A DNA stretch of 46,910 bases. It comes from Flavobacterium sp. (GTDB lineage: Bacteria; Bacteroidota; Bacteroidia; Flavobacteriales; Flavobacteriaceae). Of the stretch, positions 1 to 8,873 are shown piece by piece (within the stretch, counting starts at the first letter, position 1; each line of letters opens with the position of its first letter). The stretch is from positions 1 through 46,910 of the forward strand of contig JAUVAS010000013.1 in the NCBI GenBank assembly GCA_030591585.1, read 5' to 3'. The translations under genes were made by a program, and so were the position numbers. Under the pieces are notes generated by a model. That model was not told the DNA's origin. It saw only the letters and a program-made list of their open reading frames with translations, and ran no database searches.

Positions 1-1967
1 AAAACGATGTAGTTTTTGCATTAACTACTTATAAATTAGAGAAACCATCTGAGTTTAATAACAAGCTTTTAAAAGCCATAAAATATGGGTTTGATAAAAC
101 AAAAGCATTAGAAGCTTTAACAACAATTCCTGCCAAAATGCTAGGAGAAAGTGACAAAATAGGCTCTCTGAAAACTGGAAGTTATGCTAATTTCTTAATC
201 ACTTCAGGAGAGATTTTTGAAAAAGAAACCATCATCTATGAAAATTGGGTTCAAGGTTCAAAAAATGTAATCAGCACCAAAAATCAAAAAGATATAAGAG
301 GAACGTATTCATTTTCAGCTGGTGGTAAAAACTACGATTTAATTATTTCGGGGAAAGTTTCAAAACTTAAATCTGAAGTTAAAATCGATACCATTAAATA
401 TCCTTCAAAAATTACCTATAAAGAAAATTGGATGACTCTTTCTTTTACAGATGATGAAACAAAAGAAGTATATCGATCTGCAGCAATTATTTTAAAAGAA
501 GATACAACCATTTCAGGAAAATTAGTATTGCCCAGTGGATTGGAAAGTCCATTTACAGCAACAAGCAAAACCTCTACTGAAGATGAGGAAGAAAAAGATG
601 CTGATAAAAAAGAAGATGTTGACAAAATGCCTGAAATCCTACCAATGACATATCCTAATGTTGGTTATGGGTATTCAGAAATGCCAAAACAAGAAAAAAT
701 ACTTTTCAAAAACGCAACCGTTTGGACAGGTGAAGAGGAAGGAATTTTAACAGCAACAGATGTACTTATTAAGAATGGAAAAATAGAAAAAATTGGTAAG
801 GATTTAAAAGCTGGTGGAGCACAAGTTGTGGATGCCACAGGAAAACATATTACTGCTGGAATTGTAGATGAACATTCACATATTGCACTATCCTCTACTA
901 ATGAATCTGGTCAAAATTCTACCGCCGAAGTTAACATGACAGATGTATTAAATCCTGAAGACATTAATCTTTATCGAAATCTTGCTGGAGGGGTTACAAC
1001 CATTCAATTATTACATGGATCTGCCAATCCAATTGGAGGTAGGTCGGCAATTATAAAACCAAGATGGGGAGCAAATGCGGACGGGTTATTATATGAGGGT
1101 GCACCAAAATTTATAAAATTCGCCTTGGGTGAAAATGTAAAACAATCCAACTGGCAGAGTTTTAGTAGATTTCCGCAAACTCGTATGGGTGTGGAACAGA
1201 TGTACGTAAATTACTTTACCAGAGCTCAAGAATATGAAGCCAAAAAGAAAAGCGGGCAAGCCTATCGTTATGATGAGGAAATGGAAGTATTAGTTGAGAT
1301 TTTAAATAGTGAGCGATTTATTACTTGCCATTCGTATGTGCAAAGCGAGATTAATATGTTAATGAAAGTAGCTGAACGTTTCAATTTTAGAGTCAATACA
1401 TTTACTCATATTCTGGAAGGCTATAAAGTTGCAGATAAGATGAAAGAACATGGAGTTGGCGCTTCTACTTTTAGTGATTGGTGGGCTTATAAATATGAAG
1501 TAATAGACGCTATCCCATACAACGCAACCATTATGAGTAATATAGGCATCACTGTTGCCATTAATAGTGACGATCGTGAAATGTCTAGAAGATTAAATCA
1601 GGAAGCTGCAAAATCTGTAAAATACGGCGGAATGAGCGAAGAAGAAGCTTGGAAAATGGTCACGATTAATCCTGCGATATTGCTTCATTTAGATTCAGAT
1701 ATTGGAAGTATTAAAGTGGGAAAGAGTGCTGATCTTGTACTTTGGAGTGATCATCCGCTGTCTGTATATGCAAAAGCCGAAAAAACAATTATTGAAGGAG
1801 CTGTGTATTTCGATATTGAAAAAGATAAACAACAACGAGAAACCATCAAACAAGAACGGAATAAACTCATACAGATGATGCTGAAAGAAAAAGAAGGAGG
1901 AGGGAAAACAAAACCTCCTATGAAGAAAGATAAAATTAACTTTACTTGTGAAACTGTTAATCAGTAG
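1..1967 (+). CDS. Tandem-domain amidohydrolase (5' truncated by window)
   Basis: The frame beginning at base 3 is open up to the first internal ATG at 138, so the gene starts before the window and the visible part is about 654 codons. The first portion (to about nt 210) is the end of one amidohydrolase domain, with a TIPAKMLG stretch followed by a G-S-L-K-x-G-x-x-A-N-F motif. A linker with an acidic EDEEEKDADKKED patch follows, then a second complete domain from about nt 700. This second domain keeps the metal ligands: H-S-H near nt 873-881, later His residues in CHSYVQ and FTHILEG, and Asp in NSDDRE. The C-terminal GSIKVGKSADLVLW is the usual closing beta-sandwich. Family knowledge: imidazolonepropionase-like hydrolases cleaving cyclic or peptide amide bonds, in Bacteroidota often periplasmic. 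The substrate is not predictable. It sits 199 bp before a second amidohydrolase in the same orientation. Confidence 0.85.
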   Translation, partial: NDVVFALTTYKLEKPSEFNNKLLKAIKYGFDKTKALEALTTIPAKMLGESDKIGSLKTGSYANFLITSGEIFEKETIIYENWVQGSKNVISTKNQKDIRGTYSFSAGGKNYDLIISGKVSKLKSEVKIDTIKYPSKITYKENWMTLSFTDDETKEVYRSAAIILKEDTTISGKLVLPSGLESPFTATSKTSTEDEEEKDADKKEDVDKMPEILPMTYPNVGYGYSEMPKQEKILFKNATVWTGEEEGILTATDVLIKNGKIEKIGKDLKAGGAQVVDATGKHITAGIVDEHSHIALSSTNESGQNSTAEVNMTDVLNPEDINLYRNLAGGVTTIQLLHGSANPIGGRSAIIKPRWGANADGLLYEGAPKFIKFALGENVKQSNWQSFSRFPQTRMGVEQMYVNYFTRAQEYEAKKKSGQAYRYDEEMEVLVEILNSERFITCHSYVQSEINMLMKVAERFNFRVNTFTHILEGYKVADKMKEHGVGASTFSDWWAYKYEVIDAIPYNATIMSNIGITVAINSDDREMSRRLNQEAAKSVKYGGMSEEEAWKMVTINPAILLHLDSDIGSIKVGKSADLVLWSDHPLSVYAKAEKTIIEGAVYFDIEKDKQQRETIKQERNKLIQMMLKEKEGGGKTKPPMKKDKINFTCETVNQ

Positions 1968-1970
1968 GCA

Positions 1971-2082
1971 GTAAGCGGTAAGCGGTAAGCGGTAAGCGGT
2001 AAGCGGTAAGCGGTAAGCGGTAAGCGGTAAGCGGTAAGCGGTAAGCGGTAAGCGGTAAGCGGTAAGCGGTAAGCGGTAAGCG
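1971..2082. repeat. Perfect heptamer tandem array (GTAAGCG x16)
   Basis: Sixteen uninterrupted perfect copies of GTAAGCG fill 112 bp, starting 3 bp after the stop codon of the upstream amidohydrolase. The unit is not a multiple of three and lies outside coding sequence. The rest of the 199-bp gap (2083-2166) is AT-rich, with a poor -7-like CGTCTTTG at 2143-2150. Perfect identity among copies suggests recent slippage, so copy number is likely to vary between isolates. Confidence 0.97.
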
Positions 2083-2166
2083 AAAATGAAAAAAGGGTTA
2101 CATTATTGCCAAATAAAAATAAATAAAAGCTTAGCGTATTAACGTCTTTGCTAGAAAGATAAAATT

Positions 2167-3471
2167 ATGAAATCAATAAAAAGTATTTTAACCTTATTTA
2201 TATTAAGTTTTAGTGTATTGGTAAATGCACAACAAACCCCTGCTCCTATTCAGAAAGAAATTATCACAATTGTTGGAGCAACGGCTCATATTGGCAATGG
2301 TACTGTTATTGAAAATAGTGTCATTATTTTCGAAGATGGAAAAATAACTATTGTTTCAAATGAGAATAAAACTCCTGTGAAGAATCAAGGAACTGTTATT
2401 TATGCAAAAGGAAAGCATATTTATCCAGGGTTTATCGCCCCAAATACCACATTAGGTTTGATCGAAATTGATGCCGTTCGCCCTACTAGAGATCAAGATG
2501 AATTGGGAGATATGATTCCTAATGTAAGAAGTATTATTGCTTACAATACAGAAAGTAAAGTGGTAGAATCTTTACGTCCTAACGGAGTTTTATTAGCACA
2601 AATTACTCCACGTGGCGGTACAATTTCAGGAACCTCATCTATTGTACAGTTAGATGCTTGGAATTGGGAAGATGCTGCAGTTAAAACTGATGACGGCATA
2701 CAATTACACTGGCCTAGTAGTTACAAAAGAGGTCGTTGGTGGTTAGGAGAGCCCAGAGGTTACAAACCCAATAAAAAATACCACGAAGATATAGACGAAA
2801 TAAAAAACTTCATTTCCAATAGCAAAGCTTACGGAAAAGCTACTTCAGAGAAAACCAATGAGAGTTTTAAAGCAATGCAAGGGCTTTTTAATGGTTCACA
2901 AAAAATGTATGTCCATGCCAATGGCGAAAAAGAAATTATTGATGCAGTTACAAGTTTACAAGAAAGTGGCATCAATAACATAGTTATAGTTGGTGCTTAT
3001 GAAGCTTATAAAATTACTTCATTCCTTAAACAAAATAATGTTTCCGTATTAATACAACGGGTTCATTCTACACCAAATAGAGATGATGACGATTACGATT
3101 TAACTTATAAAATGGCTAAAACACTTGTGGATAATGGCGTATTGGTTGCCTTACAAACTAGCGGACAAATGGAAAGAATGAACACACGAAACCTTCCTTT
3201 TTATGCTGGTCAATTAGTAGGACAAGGAATGGGCAAGGAAATGGCTTTACAATTGATTACTTTAAATTCAGCTAAAATTTTAGGAATTGATACCGATTAT
3301 GGATCCTTAGAAGAAGGAAAAAGTGCAACCTTATTTATTTCTGAAGGAGATGCTTTAGATATGCGTACCAATATCCTAACTCATGCTTTTATTGATGGGA
3401 GAGAAATCTCGTTAGAAACTCACCAAACTGAACTTTGGAAACGTTATTCTGAAAAATATAGTGAGAAATAA
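2167..3471 (+). CDS. Exported amidohydrolase-like protein, probably catalytically altered
   Basis: The 434-aa product starts with a clear signal peptide (MKSIKSILTLFILSFSVLVN then AQQ) and continues with an amidohydrolase N-terminal beta-sandwich. At the place where the family has PGFIDxHxH this protein reads PGFIAPNTT, so both His ligands are replaced (N93, T95 by my count). The late Asp region reads ALQTSGQ rather than the usual S-D-x form. The C-terminal GSLEEGKSATLFI segment is conserved. It follows an intact tandem amidohydrolase in the same direction, which suggests a partner or regulatory subunit rather than an independent hydrolase. That role is inference; the ligand changes are seen directly. 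Confidence 0.8.
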   Translation: MKSIKSILTLFILSFSVLVNAQQTPAPIQKEIITIVGATAHIGNGTVIENSVIIFEDGKITIVSNENKTPVKNQGTVIYAKGKHIYPGFIAPNTTLGLIEIDAVRPTRDQDELGDMIPNVRSIIAYNTESKVVESLRPNGVLLAQITPRGGTISGTSSIVQLDAWNWEDAAVKTDDGIQLHWPSSYKRGRWWLGEPRGYKPNKKYHEDIDEIKNFISNSKAYGKATSEKTNESFKAMQGLFNGSQKMYVHANGEKEIIDAVTSLQESGINNIVIVGAYEAYKITSFLKQNNVSVLIQRVHSTPNRDDDDYDLTYKMAKTLVDNGVLVALQTSGQMERMNTRNLPFYAGQLVGQGMGKEMALQLITLNSAKILGIDTDYGSLEEGKSATLFISEGDALDMRTNILTHAFIDGREISLETHQTELWKRYSEKYSEK

Positions 3472-3509
3472 ATAATTGATTCTGACATAATAAAATGATT
3501 AGTTTTAAT

Positions 3510-3517
3510 TAATTTTG
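3510..3517 (+). promoter_or_regulatory. -7 box TAATTTTG for the barrel-protein gene
   Basis: TAATTTTG matches the Bacteroidota -7 consensus TAnnTTTG. It overlaps an in-frame TTG at 3515, which therefore cannot be the start codon of a transcript initiated here. Initiation a few bases downstream leaves room for the TTG start at 3545. No good -33 TTG is present at the expected distance. Confidence 0.45.
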
Positions 3518-3544
3518 AGGCTATATATCTTATACTATTTAAAA

Positions 3545-4969
3545 TTGAAACAAAATTACCTAGCATTTATTCTTTTATTCTTTTGTTTGAACTTTCTTCA
3601 AGCACAACGCAATTACAAGTTTGAAAATTTCGGAAACAGATCTATTTTACTCAACGGAAACGTTACGGGTTCTGTTGATGATTTAGGAGCTACTTATTAT
3701 AACCCAGCTAGGTTAGCACTTGTTGAAGATCCTGTTTTTTCAATCAACGCGAAAATTTATCAACTTACAGACATAAAAGTTAATAATATAACCATAGATG
3801 GTAAAGATATTTCAACATCTCGTTTTGATGGATTACCCAGTATGGTCGCAGGAACTTTTAAAGTAAAATTTTTAGAAGGACATCAGTTTGCCTACTCTTT
3901 ATTTTCTAGAAACAGGTCTGATTTTGATTTAAATTATAATACCGACTTAATTATTGGCGAAGACAATGAAGAAAATCCAATACCATTAAATTATGTTGGA
4001 AACACATCAATCACCAACAGATTAAGGGAATACTGGTACGGGGTTTCTTGGGCAAAAACGGTAGCACCAAATTTTAGTGTGGGTGCCTCATTATTTTTTT
4101 CTAATTATAATTTTAATGGTAGACTTACACAACAATTTAATGCCGTTGATGAAAATGAACACGTATCCATTTATAATTTCAACACTTCTTTTAAACAAAA
4201 ATCGTACGGTATATTCGGAAAAATTGCAGCAGCTTGGGTATTACCTAAAGTTGAATTAGGAATTAATATTGACCTCCCTTACCTTGAATTTTCTAGTGAA
4301 GGGAAATATAAATTTGAAGAGTATTTTTCTAGCTTAGATAATGATGATATTTTTACATTTAATGATTTTGATAATTTAAACGCAAAAAGAAAATATCCAC
4401 TTGGAATATCTATTGGAGCAGGAATACCTATTAAAAAACACAAACTACACTTAAATTTAAGTTGGAATGCGAAAACTAACGATTATAAAAAAATAGACAT
4501 CCCTCCTCTTGAAAGTGAAACGGAAGAGGATTTACCTGCTATATTTTTTAATGAAGAGTTAAAATCAACTTTTAATTTTGGAATTGGTGCAGAAATCTAT
4601 ATTGTTAAAAAAGTGAATGCTTATGGTAGTTTTTCTACAGATTTCTCCCCTTTTGTTACTAGCGCCTCAATAATTGATGCTGCTAATCAATCTGGAGAAA
4701 ATATCAATTTTGAAACCAATTATTCTCATTATGGTTTTGGCATCAACGTATCTCATAAATGGGCAAATTTTATACTAGGTTCGGTTTATTCAAGAGGGAA
4801 TTCAAGAATTGTTAAACCGCTTACAGCACCAGGAAATTCTTCAGATAGTAATGAAGAAACATCTAGTATATTTATAAACAGATGGCGTTTTTTAGTAGGT
4901 ATAGAAGTATTGTTTTTAGACAAAGCAATGAGTAAACACGGCATTGATAAAAAGATTATTATTCAGTAA
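3545..4969 (+). CDS. Outer-membrane beta-barrel protein (FadL/OmpP1-like)
   Basis: About 474 aa from the TTG at 3545, chosen because it gives a compact signal peptide (KQNYLAFILLFFCLNFLQAQ) and because an earlier in-frame TTG at 3515 lies inside a -7 promoter box. The mature start RNYKFENFGNRSILLNG and the G-A-T-Y-Y-N-P-A-R-L motif near residue 50 resemble the NPAGL-type N-terminus of FadL/OmpP1 barrels. The rest is rich in alternating hydrophobic/aromatic strands (for example YWYGVSWAKTV and SVGASLFFSNYNF), as expected for a barrel. It ends with a short charged tail. The family points to uptake of hydrophobic molecules, but the ligand is unknown. It follows the amidohydrolase genes by a short gap and may have its own promoter. 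Confidence 0.7.
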   Translation: MKQNYLAFILLFFCLNFLQAQRNYKFENFGNRSILLNGNVTGSVDDLGATYYNPARLALVEDPVFSINAKIYQLTDIKVNNITIDGKDISTSRFDGLPSMVAGTFKVKFLEGHQFAYSLFSRNRSDFDLNYNTDLIIGEDNEENPIPLNYVGNTSITNRLREYWYGVSWAKTVAPNFSVGASLFFSNYNFNGRLTQQFNAVDENEHVSIYNFNTSFKQKSYGIFGKIAAAWVLPKVELGINIDLPYLEFSSEGKYKFEEYFSSLDNDDIFTFNDFDNLNAKRKYPLGISIGAGIPIKKHKLHLNLSWNAKTNDYKKIDIPPLESETEEDLPAIFFNEELKSTFNFGIGAEIYIVKKVNAYGSFSTDFSPFVTSASIIDAANQSGENINFETNYSHYGFGINVSHKWANFILGSVYSRGNSRIVKPLTAPGNSSDSNEETSSIFINRWRFLVGIEVLFLDKAMSKHGIDKKIIIQ

Positions 4970-4984
4970 ATACGTAATGAGATA

Positions 4985-5035
4985 CAAGACCGCTTACTTC
5001 GACAAGCTCAGCACAGGTCGCTGTAAGAACAAAGA
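4985..5035. repeat. Dispersed intergenic repeat remnant with short stem
   Basis: Between two convergent genes lies a segment containing CTTCGACAAGCTCAGCAC, a string typical of short dispersed flavobacterial intergenic repeats. It is bounded by CTTAC and GTAAG, which could form a weak stem. No ORF covers it. The related words CACTTCGA and CTCAGTGACC occur at 7464-7516. Confidence 0.5.
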
Positions 5036-5119
5036 ATAAAGACCACATTGTAACTATCCTATAAAAAACAGTTACTATTTTGAAATTTTCAAGAAGAATC
5101 AAAAATTCAAAAAAAACGT

Positions 5120-6601
5120 CTACTGTTTTACTATCTTCTTTATAACCGAAACATCTTCTGAAGCTATTTTTATAAAATACACCCCAGTTGATAAACCAGA
5201 AACATCAACACTAATAGTTCCATTTTCTGGTGTTTTATATTCTGAAACCAATACCTGTCCTAGAAGATTGTAAATAGTTAACTCTGTAATTTCAGTTAAA
5301 TTACTGGACTGAAGCATAACTATTCCAGAAGCTGGGTTTGGATAGAGTATTAAATTTGATAATATATTTTCTTCTACTCCTAAAACTCCATCCGTTTCAA
5401 TTTCAAAACTAGTTAACACATAAAAACCAGTATTATTATTAGTAAGTCGTACATAGATAGTCTGCGGATTCGTATTGTTTAAATACGCAGTTGGAGTTGC
5501 AATACTATTTACACCATTATCAGAGTCTTCAAAAGTAGTATGATACGTAAAAAAGGCAATAGCTGGGTTTTGATCGCCCAACATTTGTGCTTCATTTACG
5601 GTTAAATCAAAAACTGCGAAACCATCATTATCTCCTTCATCAATAAATATATCATCTGGTTCTTCATCTATTAAGGCATCGACTGCTACTAAATTAAAAC
5701 TGTTAATCGCATAACAAGAATTAATTAAATCTTCCATTCTGTAAAAAATAGTTTGTGGATTGCTGGTGTTAAGATATGCTGATGTATTTGCGATCATAAA
5801 AACATTACTTTCTGCATCTGCTTGTGATTCATAAAACGTAACATCAATATCCGTTTGTCCGTTAAGTATTTCAGGGATTTTAGAAGTTAAATCAAAAGTA
5901 GTAAAGCCGTCACCGTCTTCATCTACAACTGTTAAATCTGAAACTGAGATTGTTTCTGGTGATAAATGAACAATTAGGCTTAATGTGGTTATACTAAAAC
6001 ACCCTGTACTTTGATCAAGCAAACGTACAAAAACAGTTTGTTGAAACGGAACATCATTTAAATAAGGACTTGCAAGTGGCAATACTCCACTTACAGCATC
6101 TGATTCTAAGTAATGATACGTTACCACCAAATTTCCTTGTGGTATTCCTCCTGTTACTTCTAAATCTGCATCGGTAAGAGCAAATTCTCCAAAACCATCA
6201 TTATCTGGATCGCAATATTCTAAAGGAGTGGGTTCGAAAATTGTCGGTGCAGGAATGGCATAAATTTCAAAAGAAGTGGTATCAAAATTACCATTACTGC
6301 TATCTTCTAGACGGGCGTAAATTATTTGCGGGTTTATGCTATTAATATATGACTCTGGAAATGCAATTACATTTAAAGCATTATTAGCATCTGCTTGTGA
6401 CTCATAAAATGTTACCACAAGAAATGTTGGGTCTTGCCCTCCAATTATATAAGGTTCTGTTAGGGTTAAGTCAAAAATCGCAGTATCATTAGTTCCACAT
6501 ACTTGTAAATTTGGAGGTTGATTTGCAACTTGAGCTAAAACATTAGTAGAAGTTAGAATTCCAAATAAAACTAAGGTAACTATAAGTAATAATTTTTGCA
6601 T
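5120..6601 (-). CDS. Secreted repeat protein with T9SS C-terminal sorting domain
   Basis: 493 aa. A signal peptide (MQKLLLIVTLVLFGILTSTN, then VLAQ) is followed by four degenerate repeats of about 90-100 aa, each holding an x-F-D-L-T start, a TFYESQADA-like strand and an YLN-x-x-N-P-Q-T-I-x-x-R-L end (roughly residues 40-110, 130-210, 230-305 and 325-405). Acidic DPDNDGFGEF, DEDGDGF and DEGDNDGF loops, one per unit boundary, look like calcium-binding linkers. The last 75 residues (YPNPASGIVML, NLLGQVL, GLSTGVYFIKI, KKIVKQ) are a classic type A sorting domain for type IX secretion, removed at the outer membrane. The module resembles repeats of large flavobacterial adhesins, so a cell-surface or adhesive role is inferred. 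It is convergent with the upstream barrel gene. Confidence 0.85.
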   Translation of the reverse strand: MQKLLLIVTLVLFGILTSTNVLAQVANQPPNLQVCGTNDTAIFDLTLTEPYIIGGQDPTFLVVTFYESQADANNALNVIAFPESYINSINPQIIYARLEDSSNGNFDTTSFEIYAIPAPTIFEPTPLEYCDPDNDGFGEFALTDADLEVTGGIPQGNLVVTYHYLESDAVSGVLPLASPYLNDVPFQQTVFVRLLDQSTGCFSITTLSLIVHLSPETISVSDLTVVDEDGDGFTTFDLTSKIPEILNGQTDIDVTFYESQADAESNVFMIANTSAYLNTSNPQTIFYRMEDLINSCYAINSFNLVAVDALIDEEPDDIFIDEGDNDGFAVFDLTVNEAQMLGDQNPAIAFFTYHTTFEDSDNGVNSIATPTAYLNNTNPQTIYVRLTNNNTGFYVLTSFEIETDGVLGVEENILSNLILYPNPASGIVMLQSSNLTEITELTIYNLLGQVLVSEYKTPENGTISVDVSGLSTGVYFIKIASEDVSVIKKIVKQ

Positions 6602-6649
6602 AATTATAATTTTACAGCAATTTACTAAAAATTACCTTTACTAAAAAAG

Positions 6650-6657
6650 TATCTTTG
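6650..6657 (+). promoter_or_regulatory. -7 box TATCTTTG before the RNA methyltransferase
   Basis: TATCTTTG is a full match to TAnnTTTG and ends only 4 nt before the ATG at 6662. If used, the transcript would have almost no leader or be leaderless. No clear TTG lies at the -33 position. Confidence 0.45.
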
Positions 6658-6661
6658 TAAA

Positions 6662-7459
6662 ATGCACAAACAAATCTCAAGCCTTCAAAACCCACTAATT
6701 AAGCAAGTACTTCTACTTCAAGAGAAATCTAGAGAACGTAAAAAAACAGGATTGTTTTTAATAGAAGGACAACGAGAAATAGAATTGGCTTTAAAAGGAA
6801 ACTATACTTTAAAAACAGTGTTATTTTGTGCTGAAATTATTTCCGAGGAAAAAATCACAACTCTAATCCCTTCAACAACCGAGCTCATCGAAATCTCTCT
6901 TGAAGTTTTTAAAAAAATAGCCTATCGCACCTCAACCGAAGGAATGATTGCTATTGCTGAGACTAAAAGCCAATCTTTAGGTAACTTGAAACTAGAAACC
7001 AGAAACCCTTTAATTTTAATTGCTGAAGCTCCCGAAAAACCAGGAAACATTGGTGCCATTCTTCGTACAGCAGATGCTGCAAACCTAGATGCGGTGATTA
7101 TCGCCAACCCTAAAACAGATTTGTACAATCCCAATATTATTAGAAGTAGTGTGGGTTGTGTGTTTACCAATACGATTGCTACGGGAAGCACTTCAGAAAT
7201 CATCACCTTTTTAAAAGAAAACAATATTGCCATTTACAGTGCTATTTTACAAGAATCTGTTTCTTATCAAACTTGTGATTTTAAAGAAAGTAGCGCTATT
7301 GTAGTGGGTACAGAATCCACCGGACTTTCACAAGAATGGCGAGATGAGAGCAAGCAAAACATCCATATCCCAATGCAAGGCGAAATAGACTCAATGAATG
7401 TCTCTGTCGCTGCAGGAATCCTTATATTTGAAGCCAAAAGACAAAGAAAATTTCTTTGA
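6662..7459 (+). CDS. SpoU/TrmH-family RNA 2'-O-methyltransferase
   Basis: 265 aa, normal length for the family. The N-terminal substrate-binding part (SSLQNPLIKQVLLLQ, FLIEGQREIELAL) is followed by a SPOUT domain from about residue 115. The three family motifs are visible: motif 1 in EKPGNIGAILRTADAANLDA, motif 2 in VVGTESTGLS, motif 3 in IPMQGEIDSMNVSVAAGI. It transfers a methyl group from SAM to a ribose 2'-OH of rRNA or tRNA. Which nucleotide is modified cannot be told from sequence. It is divergent from the T9SS protein with about 60 bp between the two starts, and is a single gene. Confidence 0.9.
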   Translation: MHKQISSLQNPLIKQVLLLQEKSRERKKTGLFLIEGQREIELALKGNYTLKTVLFCAEIISEEKITTLIPSTTELIEISLEVFKKIAYRTSTEGMIAIAETKSQSLGNLKLETRNPLILIAEAPEKPGNIGAILRTADAANLDAVIIANPKTDLYNPNIIRSSVGCVFTNTIATGSTSEIITFLKENNIAIYSAILQESVSYQTCDFKESSAIVVGTESTGLSQEWRDESKQNIHIPMQGEIDSMNVSVAAGILIFEAKRQRKFL

Positions 7460-7463
7460 AAAT

Positions 7464-7516
7464 TGGTCACTTCGATACAAAATTACTCCTATGGTCGTAA
7501 TTTCACTCAGTGACCA
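7464..7516. repeat. Nested inverted repeat (dispersed hairpin)
   Basis: TGGTCACT (7464-7471) pairs with AGTGACCA (7509-7516). Inside, AAATTAC (7480-7486) pairs with GTAATTT (7497-7503). It begins 5 bp after the methyltransferase stop codon. The words CACTTCGA and CTCAGTGACC resemble those in other intergenic repeats of this window. It could act as a terminator-like or attenuator structure, though no T-run follows. Confidence 0.7.
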
Positions 7517-7535
7517 TATTATTTTTTTTAAATAA

Positions 7536-7543
7536 CATCTTTG
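7536..7543 (+). promoter_or_regulatory. -7-like box CATCTTTG before the M48 protease
   Basis: One mismatch from TAnnTTTG. The in-frame TTG at 7541 lies inside it, so translation more probably begins at the ATG at 7571, 27 nt downstream. Confidence 0.35.
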
Positions 7544-7570
7544 AATTTAATTATCGGAATTTTTACACAT

Positions 7571-8809
7571 ATGACTCCACAAACCCTCTTCTATATAATC
7601 ATCACCATCCTAATCCTAAGTTTTATCATAGATAAAATATTAGACACTCTAAACGCAAAACATTACAACGATCCAATTCCAGAAGAATTAAGTGATGTTT
7701 ATAACAAAGAGGAATACGAAAAATCGCAACGTTATAAAAAGGAAAATGATCGGTTTGGCGCCATCACATCTTTGGTTTCATTGATTGCTACCTTGGCTTT
7801 TTTCTTTTTCGATGGTTTTGCATTTGTTGATGCATGGGCAAGAACCATTTCAACCAACAATATTAGTATCGCCTTACTTTTCTTTGGGGTAATTATGTTT
7901 GCAAGCGATATTTTAGGAACTCCTTTTAGCTATTACCACACTTTTGTAATCGAAGAAAAATTTGGTTTTAATAAAACAACCCGTAAAACATTTATACTTG
8001 ACAAAATTAAAGGATGGTTAATGTTAACTGTTATTGGTGGAGGTTTACTATCGATTATCGTTTGGTTTTACGAAACCACAGGAAGTAACTTTTGGCTCTA
8101 TGCATGGGGTATGGTAGCTGCATTTACCTTTTTCATGAATATGTTTTATGCTAAATTAATCGTTCCGCTATTCAATAAACAAACCCCTTTAGAGGAGGGA
8201 TCGCTACGGTCTAAAATTGAAACTTATACCTCTAAAGTAGGTTTTAAATTAGACAATATTTTTGTGATAGATGGCTCCAAAAGAAGCACCAAAGCAAATG
8301 CCTACTTTTCAGGCTTCGGAAGTGAAAAAAGAATTACACTTTACGACACCCTAATCAACGACTTAGAAGAAGATGAAATTGTAGCCGTATTAGCTCATGA
8401 AGTTGGGCATTATAAAAGGAAGCATATTGTTTTTAATCTAATAACTTCTATTGGGCTTACAGGATTTACACTTTGGTTGCTTTCCCTTTTTGTAGGAAAC
8501 CCATTACTATCTGAAGCACTTAATGTATCTCAACCTTCTTTTCATATTGGAATGATTGCTTTTGGTGTTTTGTACAGTCCTATTTCGGAAATCACAGGGT
8601 TGCTAATGAATTATTTTTCTAGAAAATTTGAATACCAAGCAGATGATTTTGCAAAAAACACTTTTGAGGCACAACCCTTAATTTCAGGATTAAAAAAACT
8701 TTCAAAAAACAGTTTGAGCAATCTTACTCCGCACCCAAGTTATGTAGTAGCGCATTACTCTCACCCCACTCTTTTACAACGTTATCAAAATTTAATGAAA
8801 AATCAATAA
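7571..8809 (+). CDS. M48 metalloprotease, CAAX protease 1/Ste24-like
   Basis: 412 aa from the ATG at 7571. The longer reading from a TTG at 7541 is rejected because that codon is inside a promoter-like box. Several membrane segments are visible (YIIITILILSFII at the start, LVSLIATLAFFFFDGFAF, ISIALLFFGVIMFA, and further pairs). The zinc motif H-E-V-G-H is at about residues 276-280 (LAHEVGHYKRKH), and the downstream third ligand lies in SRKFEYQADDFA. The N-terminal DVYNKEEYEKSQRYKKENDRF region is typical of Ste24 homologues. Eukaryotic relatives trim CAAX prenyl peptides. Bacterial members probably act in inner-membrane protein turnover, and the substrate here is unknown. Confidence 0.9.
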   Translation: MTPQTLFYIIITILILSFIIDKILDTLNAKHYNDPIPEELSDVYNKEEYEKSQRYKKENDRFGAITSLVSLIATLAFFFFDGFAFVDAWARTISTNNISIALLFFGVIMFASDILGTPFSYYHTFVIEEKFGFNKTTRKTFILDKIKGWLMLTVIGGGLLSIIVWFYETTGSNFWLYAWGMVAAFTFFMNMFYAKLIVPLFNKQTPLEEGSLRSKIETYTSKVGFKLDNIFVIDGSKRSTKANAYFSGFGSEKRITLYDTLINDLEEDEIVAVLAHEVGHYKRKHIVFNLITSIGLTGFTLWLLSLFVGNPLLSEALNVSQPSFHIGMIAFGVLYSPISEITGLLMNYFSRKFEYQADDFAKNTFEAQPLISGLKKLSKNSLSNLTPHPSYVVAHYSHPTLLQRYQNLMKNQ

Positions 8810-8873
8810 AATAGGTCAACACTAATCAGGGAAGTTCATTAATCATTTAATAAAAAATCTTTCCAAATAACTC

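Noticed and set aside
1971-2082. CRISPR array
   Set aside because: Contiguous 7-bp tandem copies without spacers.
3515-3547. Start of the barrel-protein gene at TTG 3515
   Set aside because: The codon lies within an exact -7 promoter box, and the longer N-terminus disrupts an otherwise good signal peptide.
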